The notes beneath the pieces are model-generated. The model saw only the letters and a list, made by a program, of their open reading frames with translations. It did not search any database and was not told where the DNA came from. Of a stretch of DNA of 64,000 nucleotides, positions 1 to 11,866 are shown piece by piece; the first letter of the stretch is position 1, and every line of letters starts with the position of its first letter. The translations under genes were made by a program, and so were the position numbers. The stretch is from NCBI RefSeq assembly GCF_019925205.1, contig NC_083562.1, positions 19,034,001 to 19,098,000 of the forward strand. Reading direction: 5' to 3'. The DNA is from Metopolophium dirhodum (taxonomy: Eukaryota > Arthropoda > Insecta > Hemiptera > Aphididae).

Positions 1-838
1 AAACTAATAACCGTAGGTAGTTTAAATGTTCATAAAATGTTTATTTTATAACTTTTTATGCATGATAACATTTTTATTTTGAAATTTGAAATTTTTTTAG
101 TTCTTAATCTATAAATGTTAATAAAATTTTATTCGTTGGGTAAAAAAAGTTGAAAAAATAGTACAAGGTTTCATATAAGTTGTTATAATAGCAGTTGATA
201 GATTTTAAAGATCAATATGCACGGTTTTTTTTTTTATAAGTAGGTATTAAAATTCAAATTTTAACAAATTTTATTAAAATCTCGAAACTTATCATTTATT
301 GTAATAAAAAAAATTATAAAATGTTCAATTTTGTAACTAAAAATAGACAATGAAAAAAAAATCTCATAAATAGTTCATACTGTAATCAAAAAATCTAATA
401 AATATACAAACACAGTTATTATTATAGATATTTTAAATTCAATATTTTAAATTGGACGAAATTACGTATTAAAACCAAAATAGCGATTTTAGTTAAATTT
501 GTTGTAATTTAAAGTATTATTATTCAGGTATATAAAACTTTTAAATTATATTACTATATTTTATTTCAACGATTAAATTTTCAAATGTAATTTTTTTGGC
601 AATTTAACCTACTGTTGTAACTAATTCCTATAGTAAAATAAATTACTTTAATCACAATAATAGCATCAAATATACTTAGTAAAATTGTAGGTTGACTGAC
701 CGTCTTCGCTCAGAATAGTTTTTTGTATACCATGATTTTATATCAATGAATTCAAATTTAACATCATCCATTACATTGACCCACTTGTAACCTACTGTAC
801 AGCTGAGCGACTTCCATTTACCCGCTTTTTTAATATTG
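1..838 (-). repeat. Dispersed repeat R1, copy 1 (cut by window start)
   Basis: This stretch shares ordered blocks with three other places in the window (10868, 14478 and 44762). Recognisable blocks are the TTTTATTCGTTGGGTAAAAAA segment near 128-150, the AAAATGTTCAATTTTGTA segment near 320, the TTCGCTCAGAAT motif at 705-716, and the outer end with the ATTCAAATTTAACATCATCC, GACCCACTTGTAACCTACTG and ACAGC-GAGCGACTTCC blocks, ending near 838. It runs in the same direction as the 44.8-kb copy and opposite to the other two. No coding potential is visible. The far end lies outside the window. The family is inferred to be a non-autonomous mobile element; its class is not established. Confidence 0.75.
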
Positions 839-1072
839 AACTGATTCTCTGTATGTTCTAATTATAATAATATATTTTACCGACCTAAAATATAAGATAT
901 ATAGGTAATTGATAACAATTATGTTGTAATGATATTGTTAATGTATTATTAATTTGCCATTAAAATATTAAATTTATCTTCCTTTTAACCCAAGTTTTAT
1001 ATTTTACTATTTACGATAGCTGATACGTGGGATATATATATATAATATAATGTCCAAATAAATTATACATTA

Positions 1073-1138
1073 CAGGGCTTGAAATTTGAAATAAAGTTCA
1101 ATTTAAATATCGACATTTAATTTTGATTTCAAGCTCTG
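1073..1138. mobile_element. 66-bp hAT-like mini-hairpin element
   Basis: The left end reads CAGGGCTTGAAAT and the right end, read on the other strand, CAGAGCTTGAAAT, so the termini are 13-nt inverted repeats with one mismatch. CAGGG-type ends are known for hAT transposons and their MITEs. The flanks (TTATACATTA on the left, TTATATAATA on the right) are similar but not identical, so an 8-bp target-site duplication is suggested rather than shown. At 66 bp it can only be a tiny non-autonomous derivative. Confidence 0.45.
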
Positions 1139-1236
1139 TTATATAATATGTAGTTATATTATCATAAGCAATAAGCATTAACTAATATAAAATCATTAAA
1201 TATTTTATATTTTATATTTACCTTTTAAAATTGCAG

Positions 1237-1344
1237 ACGGGCAAATACATGGCGGAACCACATAATATCATTATCTATTTTTTGCTATTTCACGAGTCAA
1301 GAACATCCTCCATTAAATCGATAGTTCCATTTCCTTTCAAATAA
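1237..1344 (+). CDS. Possible terminal exon, unknown product
   Basis: A pyrimidine-containing stretch ending TTGCAG at 1231-1236 resembles a splice acceptor. The frame right after it stays open for 35 codons (begins TGKYMAEPHN, ends SIVPFPFK) and stops at TAA 1342-1344. I do not recognise the protein and see no domain. An open run of this length is not rare by chance in AT-rich DNA, and no partner exon was found, so this is only a candidate for RNA-seq checking. Confidence 0.13.
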   Translation, partial: TGKYMAEPHNIIIYFLLFHESRTSSIKSIVPFPFK

Positions 1345-4300
1345 TATTTATAATGATATTCTCCATAAAAAAAAAATCTAACCCTGGGACTATAATATAT
1401 TAAAATATGCGGAATAAAAAGTTACAACCTTAAGATTCCGTCTTGTATATCCTCCCGAAATTAAAGACTTCATTAAGCATAGACAGTTTTATTACTATGG
1501 AAGTATGCATGAAGAGTATATAATTTCAAAGAAATTACTTATGACTTTATGAGAGATTTATTTTAATAATAAAAAAAAATAATTTTTGGTAAATCATTCA
1601 CTTTAAAAAAGACTAATAGGTTGAACCTTGTAAACTGAGGGTGAACAAATCATATTTTTGGGAAAGGTTTATGTTTTGATTTCTCGACAATCCCCGAGTG
1701 GAAGTTTGGTATCTGTAAATCATCTCCTTGGTGTAATTGTGTGTGGTGAAGTATGTTTTAGAAGTGATGCCAAGAGAGCAATGTCAATATCGATTACTTT
1801 AAGTATAGTTTTAATGCTTTATATTCTCGTTTGTGTCGAAGTAAGTACTCAGTGCGCTCATCATTCCAAGAGAGTAATGACAGTGATGTGTTTTGATCAC
1901 TGTTGGTCATAATTTATTATGAATAAGTTAGTTATAAATGCAGTGTGGAGAAATATAAGTGGGGGGGGGGGGACTAAATATTTTCAATTTGTAAAGATAG
2001 ATTATATATTTTTATTTACGATGTAGCTTTATTAATTTTGATTGTTCTAGAGTCTAGATTGTTTTAAAAAGCTTGATATTGATTTTGTTATGATAGATTT
2101 GTATTAATAAACCAGTTAGAAATAAAATGTGCCTATATGAAATACACGAGAAAAAATTAACTGAGATAGAATGATATGAAAACAAATTAAAAACAGTTCG
2201 TCTTCCATAAAATATGTCTTTAATATTATAATAAACAGGTACAATTAGAAATCCTATAAATATTGCAATGTGGTTTGAATGGTGTTAAAAATGTTCTACG
2301 AATACTTAACAAAAAAAAAAAAAAAAAAATGAACTACTAAAACTTATTTTGATCAGTTCATTTAATAATAGAGCATAAAAAACGATTCGTACCAGTAATA
2401 AATGTGTAAATGAAAAAAAAAAAACTATCTGCTCCGTGAGATCGTTTAATAGCTCTGCGAACAGATGATAAAAACCTCAGAAAATACATACACCTTAAAA
2501 AGGTCATAAATATTACTTACTATTTTTTTACTGTTCATATTTATGTTGGGGGAAAATGTAATTTTTAAATTTTTTTTTGTATTAAAAATGTACTGCCTAC
2601 CTACCTATTCGATTGTTTCCCGTAAACCATTGTTGTACGTCACGTAATTTTATTAGTTTCTCAAGATAAGAATGGGAATTGAAGTGGAAAAAAAAATTGT
2701 AATTTTTTTTATTAAAATGGGTGTTCTGCGCTAATCATCCGCTTGACGGTTGGCCAACAAAGGAAAATAATTGCCTTAAGAACGCTCTGCGCACAGCGTA
2801 TTTTTAGGACTTAGTCGTGACGGCAGTACATTACCCGTCAAATGGCCCGTGCAACCATCGTGGGAAATTTATGCCGTACTATAAGCATAGTGTTTGTGTT
2901 AAAATAAAATGGGCATATACGTGTATGTTTGAAGAATTGAACGTCGTCGTCAATAACGACGAGATCAGCGTATACAAAAGACCGGCCACGCAGAATGTGG
3001 AAAAGGATTTTTAGCTGAAATCGGTCGGGAAAAGTTTATAGTGTGACTCTATTTTTCATACAAATAATGACTACGGATAAAGTGTAATAACTGTATAAAC
3101 TATAAAGTATGTCTTAACTTGGCCGTAATAATAATATATGAATATCCACAGCAAATAAGGTCGAACTTCGATAATTCGTATAATTAAAATAATAGCATGC
3201 TTTTCGATAATGCCGGTGGAACGTTATTTTTTGCATGTATATGTTCACTAAAGTATAGGACTTGTTTTTAAATTTTAATTGTATATATGCATTTAAATTG
3301 CACGACTTTTTTATTAGCACGTGGTCATTGCGTGATTGCCGTTGATTTGATTTGGTAAAATGTACCTACCTATTCGTTTTTTTTTTTATTTGTTGACATT
3401 CGACAACATGTCACACATACAATTTATATATAAGTTTAACTTCTTATTGTCCAGAGTAATTATTTCATAGCCTAAGTTTTCGTTTATTTTTACTCATCAA
3501 CAAGTATACAATAATACATACTAGCTACCTCTCTCAAATTATTTATTTTCTCATACTTATCCGATATTTATCTAATACGTTGGACAAACATGAAGAAATG
3601 CATAGAAATTGGACCTAAATTATTTGATCTACTTGAACAAAATAAATTGGATAAATTGCACATTGGATCTAATTTACTTGGACAGCGTTTTTGAATCCAA
3701 TCAGGTTTAGACAATAGTTTTAGATGAGACTGTCTTTCTTTTAATATTTGCGGGAATATATTATCGTAATATATAATGATGTAAAATAACACTGCATCAC
3801 TCAAGTAAATTCTTAAAAAAAAACATTTACAATGGACTGATAAGATATAACTTTTGGTTTGAATCTGTTGATGTTTCTGTATTTACGCTAGTTGGTTTGT
3901 TTTGTAAAATTTGTAAAATTACTTACTGACGAGATTTACAAAGTAAAAATAACAGTGTAATTAATTTACCACCATGTACCCGAATTGTTAAAGATTTATT
4001 GAAGTTACAAACCATAATTATTTCAGAAGTTGTAAAACGAAACGATTTTTATTCACACTAATTTAATAATGTCCGGCTGTCCGGACTTGTTTTATCGATC
4101 CAAACATCATATTATAAAGAGTATGTATAAGTATGCACAGAAATATGGTCAAAAATAAAATCAAATATTAACAGGGTGGTTACGTAAATAAGTTGTTTAG
4201 AATTTATGGATTCAGAGAAAATACAAATTACCTATAAAACCCTACGGAGTATGAATGCAATTATTAGATTAAACCCTTAGAGGTGATCGGTATAAACTAT

Positions 4301-4797
4301 AAACATAAAAATAATGAATAATGGCAGAATGCAAAGTCGTTGCAAAAGATAGCGAATGCACGTACCTATACTATATCTTATACCATTATAGAACTTAAGA
4401 CCACGGAGGTAAAAAGAATCTATTCAGTCTTAACAAGGCAACAGAAGTATCAACATGGGAATTCAGCCATGAAGACAAATGTGCAATGCATCTAAGTCAG
4501 CAAAATGCCTTGGAAATTGCATATTCCATAAACGACACGAATATGCAAATTTTAAGTCTTGCTAGTAATTAATTTATATAAAATATTAATACAACAACTT
4601 CAAATATAATTATTTATTATAATTTTATTATAATAACCGGTTATAAAAGTAAGCAAATTACATTTTAAATTTAACTCTGTCGCTTTCTTTGTTTATAAAT
4701 TATTTGTATTCTACAATTTTTATTTGAATTCTCATTAAAATATTAACTTTTACACTTTATATTATATTGTAATAACAATACGATATAAAAATAAAAT
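1345..4797. other. Gene-poor AT-rich stretch
   Basis: No supported gene, apart from a weak 65-codon candidate at 2817-3014. Simple sequence present: a run of 12 G at 1961-1972 and 19 A at 2311-2329. GC content rises locally around 2725-3030. Short open frames on both strands here lack splice signals or recognisable motifs. Confidence 0.6.
2817..3014 (+). CDS. Short open frame in a GC-richer patch, unknown
   Basis: 65 codons open from a GTG at 2817 to TAG at 3012-3014, in a patch (about 2725-3030) visibly richer in CG than its surroundings. The C-terminal half (ELNVVVNNDEISVYKRPATQ) has a plausible protein-like mix of residues. There is no ATG at the start and no clear splice acceptor, and no domain is recognised. 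It could be a fragment of an old transposon ORF or an exon, or simply a frame kept open by higher GC. No neighbour supports a gene here. Confidence 0.15.
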   Translation: MTAVHYPSNGPCNHRGKFMPYYKHSVCVKIKWAYTCMFEELNVVVNNDEISVYKRPATQNVEKDF

Positions 4798-5095
4798 GAA
4801 AATTAAGTTTTTTTTTTATTAGTTAATCCGCGGCAACTTAGGCCATTGGGTGGTTTTTAAACTGTGGGGGAGGGAACAGTAGGTGTAAACACGTGTGTGT
4901 AGTTTTGGCTGATTTTTAAGTGGGCACCTGTAGGTACCTTGTGGGGGGGGGGGGGGATGGCGGTACTTGTTCTCCGGACACCGTGACTTGCCTGAAGAAA
5001 AATGCCACCCGTGGACCGAGGTTTGAACCAGCGCCGGTGTGCGTCACAACCGACGCCTTAGTCCGCTCGGCCACTCCGTCAACCGAAAATTAAGT
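4798..5095 (-). mobile_element. tRNA-derived SINE with target-site duplications
   Basis: The element body occupies 4809-5084 and reads on the minus strand. Its 5' end resembles a class II (Ser/Leu-type) tRNA: GACGGAGTGGCCGAGCGG carries an A box (5063-5073 on the plus strand) and GGTTCAAACC a perfect B box (5020-5029). These are the internal RNA polymerase III promoter elements. The acceptor stem does not close, so it is not a functional tRNA. The body continues about 190 nt, with a C-run (14 G on the plus strand, 4943-4956), and ends in an A-tail. Identical 11-bp flanks GAAAATTAAGT at 4798-4808 and 5085-5095 are the duplicated target site. The exact copy of the flanks suggests a fairly recent insertion. 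Confidence 0.88.
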
Positions 5096-6182
5096 GTAAT
5101 TACTTATTCGACTATTTCGACTTAAAAGGTATTTTCTAATCGCATATCACGTGGCGGAATTTTAATATACATATTATATACTATATGAAATTATTAAATC
5201 TCGGTGACGCCAAGTCACATCCTGACTTTTACTTTAAATTAACTTCAAAAATAATATTTTTTATAATTATTTTGAGTTTCAACTTATTTATCCATCTTAA
5301 CATATGCAATTTTTTTGCAAAAAAAAGATATCTAACGTTTTGTTAATTTTTTTTATAATAAAATATTTTAACTATACCAACCAACCAGTATTTTATTTTC
5401 ATTTAACAGAGGAAAATTCTTACTCTCTGATACAATTCACATTTATAATATCAACTAAAATAATTTCTTATGTTTACTTATATTATAAAGTAAAATGTTT
5501 GTGCTAAAAAACCAACATATTTCACGATCCACTCAGAATTTAAAAAAAGAAAAAAGGTTAACACTGTCATAGCACTCACCAATTTCCGATGACCATCATA
5601 TTGTAAAAAAATACGTAAACAAAACATAACTTTGTTATAGACATTATAGGCACTTGAATTATTGGCTTAATTTAATATTTGCATTGTAGACTTCAGATAT
5701 AATAAAAATATATAAACAAAAAGGTATACTTCTAGTGTATATTTTAACCTCATATTATATGATTAGGTTATTAACTATTTATTTTGATCTTACAAATCAT
5801 ATCGTTTCTGATTTTATGTAATTTTATAGAATTAATGAATTTGGTGTTTAAGTATTTATCACGAAAAACTATTTGGTTTGTAAGATTTTATATTATTTTG
5901 AACTTAAAATAAAAAAACAAATTTTTTTTAAAAATAAATGAACTTTTATATATTATTGTTTGCAATGAAAAAGTTATATTTAGAATAATTTTGAATTCAT
6001 CGTGTTTGACACTACTATAATGACAACCTTTTAGTCAAAATACATATTTATTAAAAAATGGAGGATATGTATTTTGATTTTAATGACCAAAATGTATGTG
6101 TAATGTATTTAATTTTTGTTGTACAAACTACAGTTTTTTTTTTATTGATTCAAACGACTTTATGGTCTTTTTAGGGACAGAA
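5096..6182. other. AT-rich non-coding stretch
   Basis: No gene, RNA or structured repeat was recognised. The short open frame at 5304-5507 is mostly F, Y, I and K encoded by A/T codons and has the look of a chance ORF. Confidence 0.6.
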
Positions 6183-6581
6183 TATGCTTACGGCCACAAA
6201 ACCTGTCAATATTAGTGATGTTTTTAAATATTGAAGTGTTTTAAAAAAAAACACCTAAGCAAACTGTGTCACTTTGAAAACTTCCAATAGTTACGCCGTG
6301 CCAGTTTTATTATTAGTTTCACAATATTATATTTTTTACAAATATTCAGAAATTTAATTTTGGTAATTTTCTAAACGAAGCATGCAAGAAAGATTTTTTT
6401 CTTAACTTTATATTTTTTTGCATTTTATCTATTTCTCTTAACACTATTTTCGGTAGAAAAATCGTTTTAAAAGTTCCAAGTATCAATATATCATTGGAAA
6501 TCGGGCGAAAATCAAATCTAGTTTGTAGTTTGAAAAAGTTTTCTTTTTACTTACCCAGTAGCTTCCCTGACCGTAAGCATA
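6183..6581. mobile_element. 399-bp element with 13-bp terminal inverted repeats
   Basis: The left end TATGCTTACGGCC (6183-6195) is matched by GACCGTAAGCATA (6569-6581), its reverse complement with one mismatch. The interior is non-coding. The layout fits a MITE, a short non-autonomous DNA transposon. No clear target-site duplication is visible, and no second copy was seen in this window, so the class is unknown. Confidence 0.4.
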
Positions 6582-8824
6582 AAATTCAGATAAGATGTAT
6601 TGAAGAAATTAAAAAATAATTTGAGCGAGCTTATTATTTGAACCAATTTTTGTTCAGAAATGTTTCTCGAATGCGATAATTTATCAATTATCATTACTTT
6701 CAAATTTACTATAATACAATACTTTCCTCCTCTGGTGTGAATAACGAGTCCATCTTAACAGACTTTTTTTAAATATCATTCTGGTAATTTAGATAGAACA
6801 TGTACAATTTCAAAATTTAAATATCCATTTAATTCTTTATTTAAAATTATCATAATCAATCTTTGGTTAGTATTAGTGATTTTTTTAGCTATGTATAGTA
6901 AATGTGCTTGTCTTCTTTACCGGGCCTGTATTGATCCTAAATTTTAATGTTTATAGCTGGTAAACGATTTTTTTGAAATTGTATAGGTACTCAAACATGA
7001 TACATCAAAGTTATAAACAAATTAATAACAATCTTTTTAGTTTTTAGACAAATAGTTTGTAGTTCTAGATAAATGTTGTAATTTGGAAACCAAAAATATG
7101 TCATATTTATTTTTCTAAATGATAAAAGGTCAACTTCTCAAAAACATTGTAAATTTGTAAATTTTCTAATGTACAATTAATGTACTTGGGTTAAACATAA
7201 AAGTATAGTAGTATTTTATTTATCTCAACGCAATATATCATTCATAGATACTATTATATGAATGTCTTTAATATAATATTTACCACCTAGGTACTTTAAT
7301 TTTTTATGTGGGTACTCATCAGTGCAGGGTTCGTAAATAATAATTTCTTAAACTCTGTATTAAGAATAAATTATATCATAACAACGACGAAATTAAATGA
7401 TAGATGGAAGAGATAGAGGTTCAATAAACTGATAATTTTGTTGGAAAACAAAATAGAAACAATGCCATACTGATTGTTTCAATTACATTATATTATGTAG
7501 CTATATATTTTTATTTTTATTTATATATTTTCAGTTTAATGTTAAACTTTGAACAGATGCAAACATATATACTTTTTGGATTTACATCATGCCCGATCAT
7601 GGAAGAGGTGGCCTATTCAGTTTTTCAATTGTTTTAAAAAGAAGTTTTAAACTTTGGATATTATCTATTTTTATTTCATGTACCTTATGAACTAATAAAA
7701 GCATTAAACTGTTTTCCTATTCTAAATGATAATGTATAAGTCATTTATAGCACAAAATAAATTAACTTTAGAGACTTAACATTTTTATTAAATATTCATA
7801 TCAGCAACTAATAGACGTGGATATAATTTTTTAATATTTCGAATATTTTATTCTAATTAGGTTATTAAGTTATATTTATGTGTGATAAAGTGGTGTTTTC
7901 ATATTTTTGAGTTTTAAAATCTTATAAACTGAATAGATACAAGATATACATCATAATTTTATTTATAAGTTGCTATTACCATTATTTAAAAATCCAAATA
8001 AATAAAATTGTTTTTTTTTATTAACGATCATAGTTCTAATTTTAACGGCACTCGTCAAAAGCACAAAAATATTACACCTATTTTGTAGATATAAATTCAT
8101 ACCATTATACTTGGAAATTGAGTACAGAATTTCTCATAAGTTTTTTAATAGAATTTTTTCTCTGCTCAGTATCGTTTTCATAGCACTAATTAACCAGTGA
8201 TATCAAATTAAGAGCGTCAGAGCTGGTTCATTTTTAGTACAGAAACATGTCTTATAGGAATACCTCCACGCCCTGTAAAATAGTCAGATTTCGTTTATTC
8301 ATTTTTTTTATTTAAAAGAAAAGAACATTTTGTAGGTTGCATTTAAGCCCGATTATCAAAATTTTAATTATAAAAGGTTAAATATGCATTTGGGGCAGCC
8401 AAAAAATCAAACATTTACAAATTTGAATCACTCCAATCCATAACACTTGTATACATACAAATTCCCAATTCTATAACTCAAATCACACTCTACAGACTGA
8501 TTGAAAAATAAACACAGTAGGTATAAGAAATCACAAAGGTACTATACAAACGTTTCCATTCTCGACTAACAAACCATCCAAATCCCCTTATATCAGCGCT
8601 AAATTCTAAAACCATTCCTGGGAATCCTCCTCGCAGGCTAAACAGATGGTGTCACGACCTAAATATATATATAAAAAAAAAGGAAAAAATATAAAATAAA
8701 TATAATTATAATTCATAATCAAAACTAACCAAATCCCCAAGTAAAGTGTTGTCATTTTTCTAGCACTATTTAAAATAAAATAAAAATTTGGGCTCTACCA
8801 GTAACAAGTTCTTATATTTCAGAC
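6582..8824. other. AT-rich non-coding stretch
   Basis: No gene was recognised. The 8400-8660 part is somewhat GC-richer (CCATCCAAATCCCC, CCTCCTCGCAGGC) and followed by A-rich sequence, which could be an old retroelement tail; nothing firmer can be said. Confidence 0.5.
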
Positions 8825-9115
8825 AAAAAAAATATTATCAAAATTTGACATATCTAGGAGGCTGTGAAGTTATTTTTGTTGATAAAATACACCCTATCAA
8901 GCCCCCAACCCTAAAATTATATTGAAATATGTATTGGGCAGTAAATTAGTGGAAGAGTTTTATAATTAAAATAATAACTAAAATATAAAATATAATTTTC
9001 AAATTGTATAGAATATCGGAAAATTGTAAAAACCGGCACCCTTAACACAGCTATTACAGTGACCTACTCTACACCTACTATACAGCAGAGAAATTTCCAA
9101 AGTATTTAATACTGA
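8825..9115 (+). repeat. Dispersed repeat R2, copy 1
   Basis: Shares ordered blocks with 41015-41275: the motif ATAAAATACACC, then ATATAAAATATAATTTTC followed by AAATTGTA-AGAAT, then CAGCACC/CGGCACC with CCTTAA, and finally a TATTTAATACT block. The outer part (TTACAGTGACC and TATACAGCAGAG at about 9053-9090) also resembles the outer end of R1, so the two families may share a terminus. No coding sequence is present. Confidence 0.5.
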
Positions 9116-10867
9116 ATTCGTATAGAAATATCAGTCATTCATATTTCATAATAATAACGAAACTAAATCTTACTTAATACAATTGCATTGTCGAAGAAAT
9201 ATTGTTTGTTTGAGGGAAACTAATATTTTCTTAAGTATACTTTATATTCCCATAAAAGAGTATTCATGTTTCTTAGTTATTAACTCTACATTTATAAAGC
9301 AAAAATAAAAGATTTAAGTTCACCAAATATACTATTTTTTTTTTTTAATATGACAAAAATAATCTTTAAAGGTAGGTACATTTGTTATTCAAAGTGAATA
9401 TTTTTAAGTCAAGTTAAAATGATTATTTTTTACATAATTATGTTATTTAATCCAACTTGAGTTTTATAAAATTAGATGAAAGGCATAGAACAAAAAAACT
9501 AAACTCAAAAGTTGAAAAATTATCCACATCTCATAGAAAGTATTTACTTTTAGTTTGTGTTCATCATTTTTAGATACAATTAAAAAAAAACACTATTAAT
9601 TGTGAGATAAAAAGATACCCTCGAGTATTTGTACTTAATATGTTGTTTCATATTTCATATACTAGACAGGTTAGATGATATAAAATACTTATACCTACCA
9701 ATCATAATGGATACATAAATATTACATATTGTCATATTTATTCTTTTTATTTAAATTTTAATTCTATGTAGGTATAGGTACTCATTTAAAGTAAATAATA
9801 AATAACTATAGACAATTAATATTTCCAATAAGTGATATATATATAAATAAACATAATTTAGGTAAATTCTACTTCCAATGAGATTTCAAAAATGCATAAT
9901 GAAAACGATTGAATAGGCACTTTAAAAGTAGTATATAAATGCATTATTTTTAAATATATTTGAATTTTGGCTGAGTAACTTACACAAATTTTGTTCAATT
10001 TACTTGCCAAGTATTGAAGTATAAAAGTAGTTTGGGCAGAATGATGGTGTTACCAAATCGTACATTTAAATGTAAATATTTTCTAATATTTGTTATGAAA
10101 GTTTCTTAGGATCACAATTATATGACGTTTGTTATAGAAATGTGTACCACAAGACGACGAATTGATTTAATTACTGACTTTCGCATTCAAATGTCTCATA
10201 AATCATACTATTTTTCCCCGGTTGTCCCGGTGCAGGTGGATGACTATGGGTAAGTGATCGGTAATTCGATTTGGCCAGTTGTGTTGTTGGCGACAAGGGA
10301 AAAGTACAATGGCACGCTATTTGGCCAATCGAGACTCGAGAGATTTCATTTTACCGAGCAACATTATTATTATTATTATTATTAATGAGGTACACTGTCA
10401 TTTTGCATACAAATACGCAAATCCACCGCCCATACATGCATACGCCATACACACTTGTGCGTATATAAATAACGCCTAGCCACCGGCGCTACCGAATCAA
10501 TCAAAATCCCATCACAGTCAATAAAATCAATTCACACTGTAAAGTATCGGCAGGTTCATACTTTAACGTAAATTTTCGCCACGCACAAATTCGATTTTAA
10601 TGCAAATATCGATGGACTCACTAGGAGCGAGCGAGTGGTTAAGATGCGTTATAATATCCATAATTTATATGATGTATTATACCGAGTTAAGGGCGTAAAA
10701 ATACAATCAACAAGCAAACCGAAAAATAAAAAGGTGAAAGGTAGGTAACCACTATGTTACGTAGAGTAGGTGTCGAGTGTACCGCGTCGTTGAGGAGTAA
10801 GCCACCGTAATTTATGACGTGTTAAGTATGATTTGAATAATAAAAATCATATTGCATACCTACGTAA
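9116..10867. other. Mostly non-coding; GC-richer patch at 10.2-10.8 kb
   Basis: From 9116 to 10200 nothing was recognised. From 10200 to 10830 the sequence becomes richer in CG dinucleotides and holds an (ATT)n run near 10361-10384 and a possible micro-exon (10236-10249). Overlapping short open frames in two phases at 10271-10479 run through the ATT repeat and are not credible genes. Confidence 0.45.
10236..10249 (+). CDS. Possible 14-nt micro-exon
   Basis: GTGGATGACTATGG sits between a good acceptor (pyrimidine-rich TTTTTCCCCGGTTGTCCCGG then TGCAG, ending 10235) and a consensus donor GTAAGTGA starting at 10250. In one phase it would encode V-D-D-Y-G. No partner exon could be identified, so this may be a chance pairing of splice-like motifs in a CpG-richer patch. 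Confidence 0.13.
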
Positions 10868-11866
10868 AAAGGGTTCTGAGCGAAAACGGTCTGTCAGCCT
10901 GTATATTATATAACTATAAGTATATATTTTTATGATACTATTGCTTATATTAAAGTTATTTATTTTCCTTTATTTAGATATTATACTATTATAGTAATAT
11001 ACTAATTCAGTAGGCAGTTTGAATAGTTTTTTTGCGAAACAATTGCATTTTAAAATGTATAATAATATACTTTTAAAATTTCAAGTAACAATATGAATTA
11101 TATTTTTAAATTACAAAAAAATTAAATAAAATACTTAATCTTAGTTTAAATATCTAATTTAGTCTGAAATTTAGTCTAAAATGTCTAAAAAAAAATTTTA
11201 TTTTTATGTTTATTATTTTTTTTTGGTTTTAGCTTTAAAGACTACTTGTAAGAAACCTTGTATTAAAATTTTAATCCTTAGATGTTAGCTATAAAATATG
11301 GACATTTAATACATAATGAACTTCAAAATTATTTTTAAATTTTCGTAATTTGTCAAAATTTAAAATTTTAACCTTAAGTGTTTATAAAAAAAATTATGCT
11401 TGTATATTAAAGCTACATATACATATTTTTTTAATTTACTGTAAAAATAACTTATGAGGAACAATGTATTAAATTTTAAACTTTTCGACCAATTGAACTT
11501 TTTTTATTGATATTTAGGTATAGACGAAAACAATTTAAATATAGTGAAATGTCTATCATCGCTCTAAAAGAGTCAATATATTTTGAAAATTGTTCATTTA
11601 TAGAAAATACTGTTATACATCTTTAGTGAAAATTTCAAATACTATTACGGTATTTGTTTTTGAGTTGTACCAAAAAAACCAAATTTGATTTTGTCAAATA
11701 CTGGATTTGCATTAAGGTCCTATTTTTCTTAATTTTTTATACTTATTTTCTGGTTATTTTTAAAAGTACTAAGAATTTTGACCCCCAAAGTACTAATAAA
11801 ATATAATTTTTTACCATAAACTACCCTCAATGTTGATAACCAAAATATTTTTACTGCCCCTAAGGT
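10868..11866 (+). repeat. Dispersed repeat R1, copy 2
   Basis: Begins with TTCTGAGCGAAAACGGTC (motif at 10874-10884) followed by the shared blocks: the TTAGCTATAAAATATGGAC segment, the ATTTTAACCTTAAGTGTTTATAA segment, the ACCAATTGAAC-TTTTTATTGATATTT block, the CATTTATAGAAAATACTGTTA block, and TTGAGTTGTACC-AAAAACC. The final recognisable part is near CCCCAAAGTACTAATAAAAT and TTTTTACTGCCCCTAA (about 11785-11866). The outer GGTGGGTAGGTGG end and the closing TTCGCTCAGAATC motif seen in other copies are missing or too diverged, making this the most eroded copy. Confidence 0.7.

Noticed and set aside
5020..5084. A functional tRNA gene (Ser/Leu type) on the minus strand
   Set aside because: A and B boxes are present, but the acceptor stem cannot pair and the sequence continues into a SINE body with an A-tail and target-site duplication.
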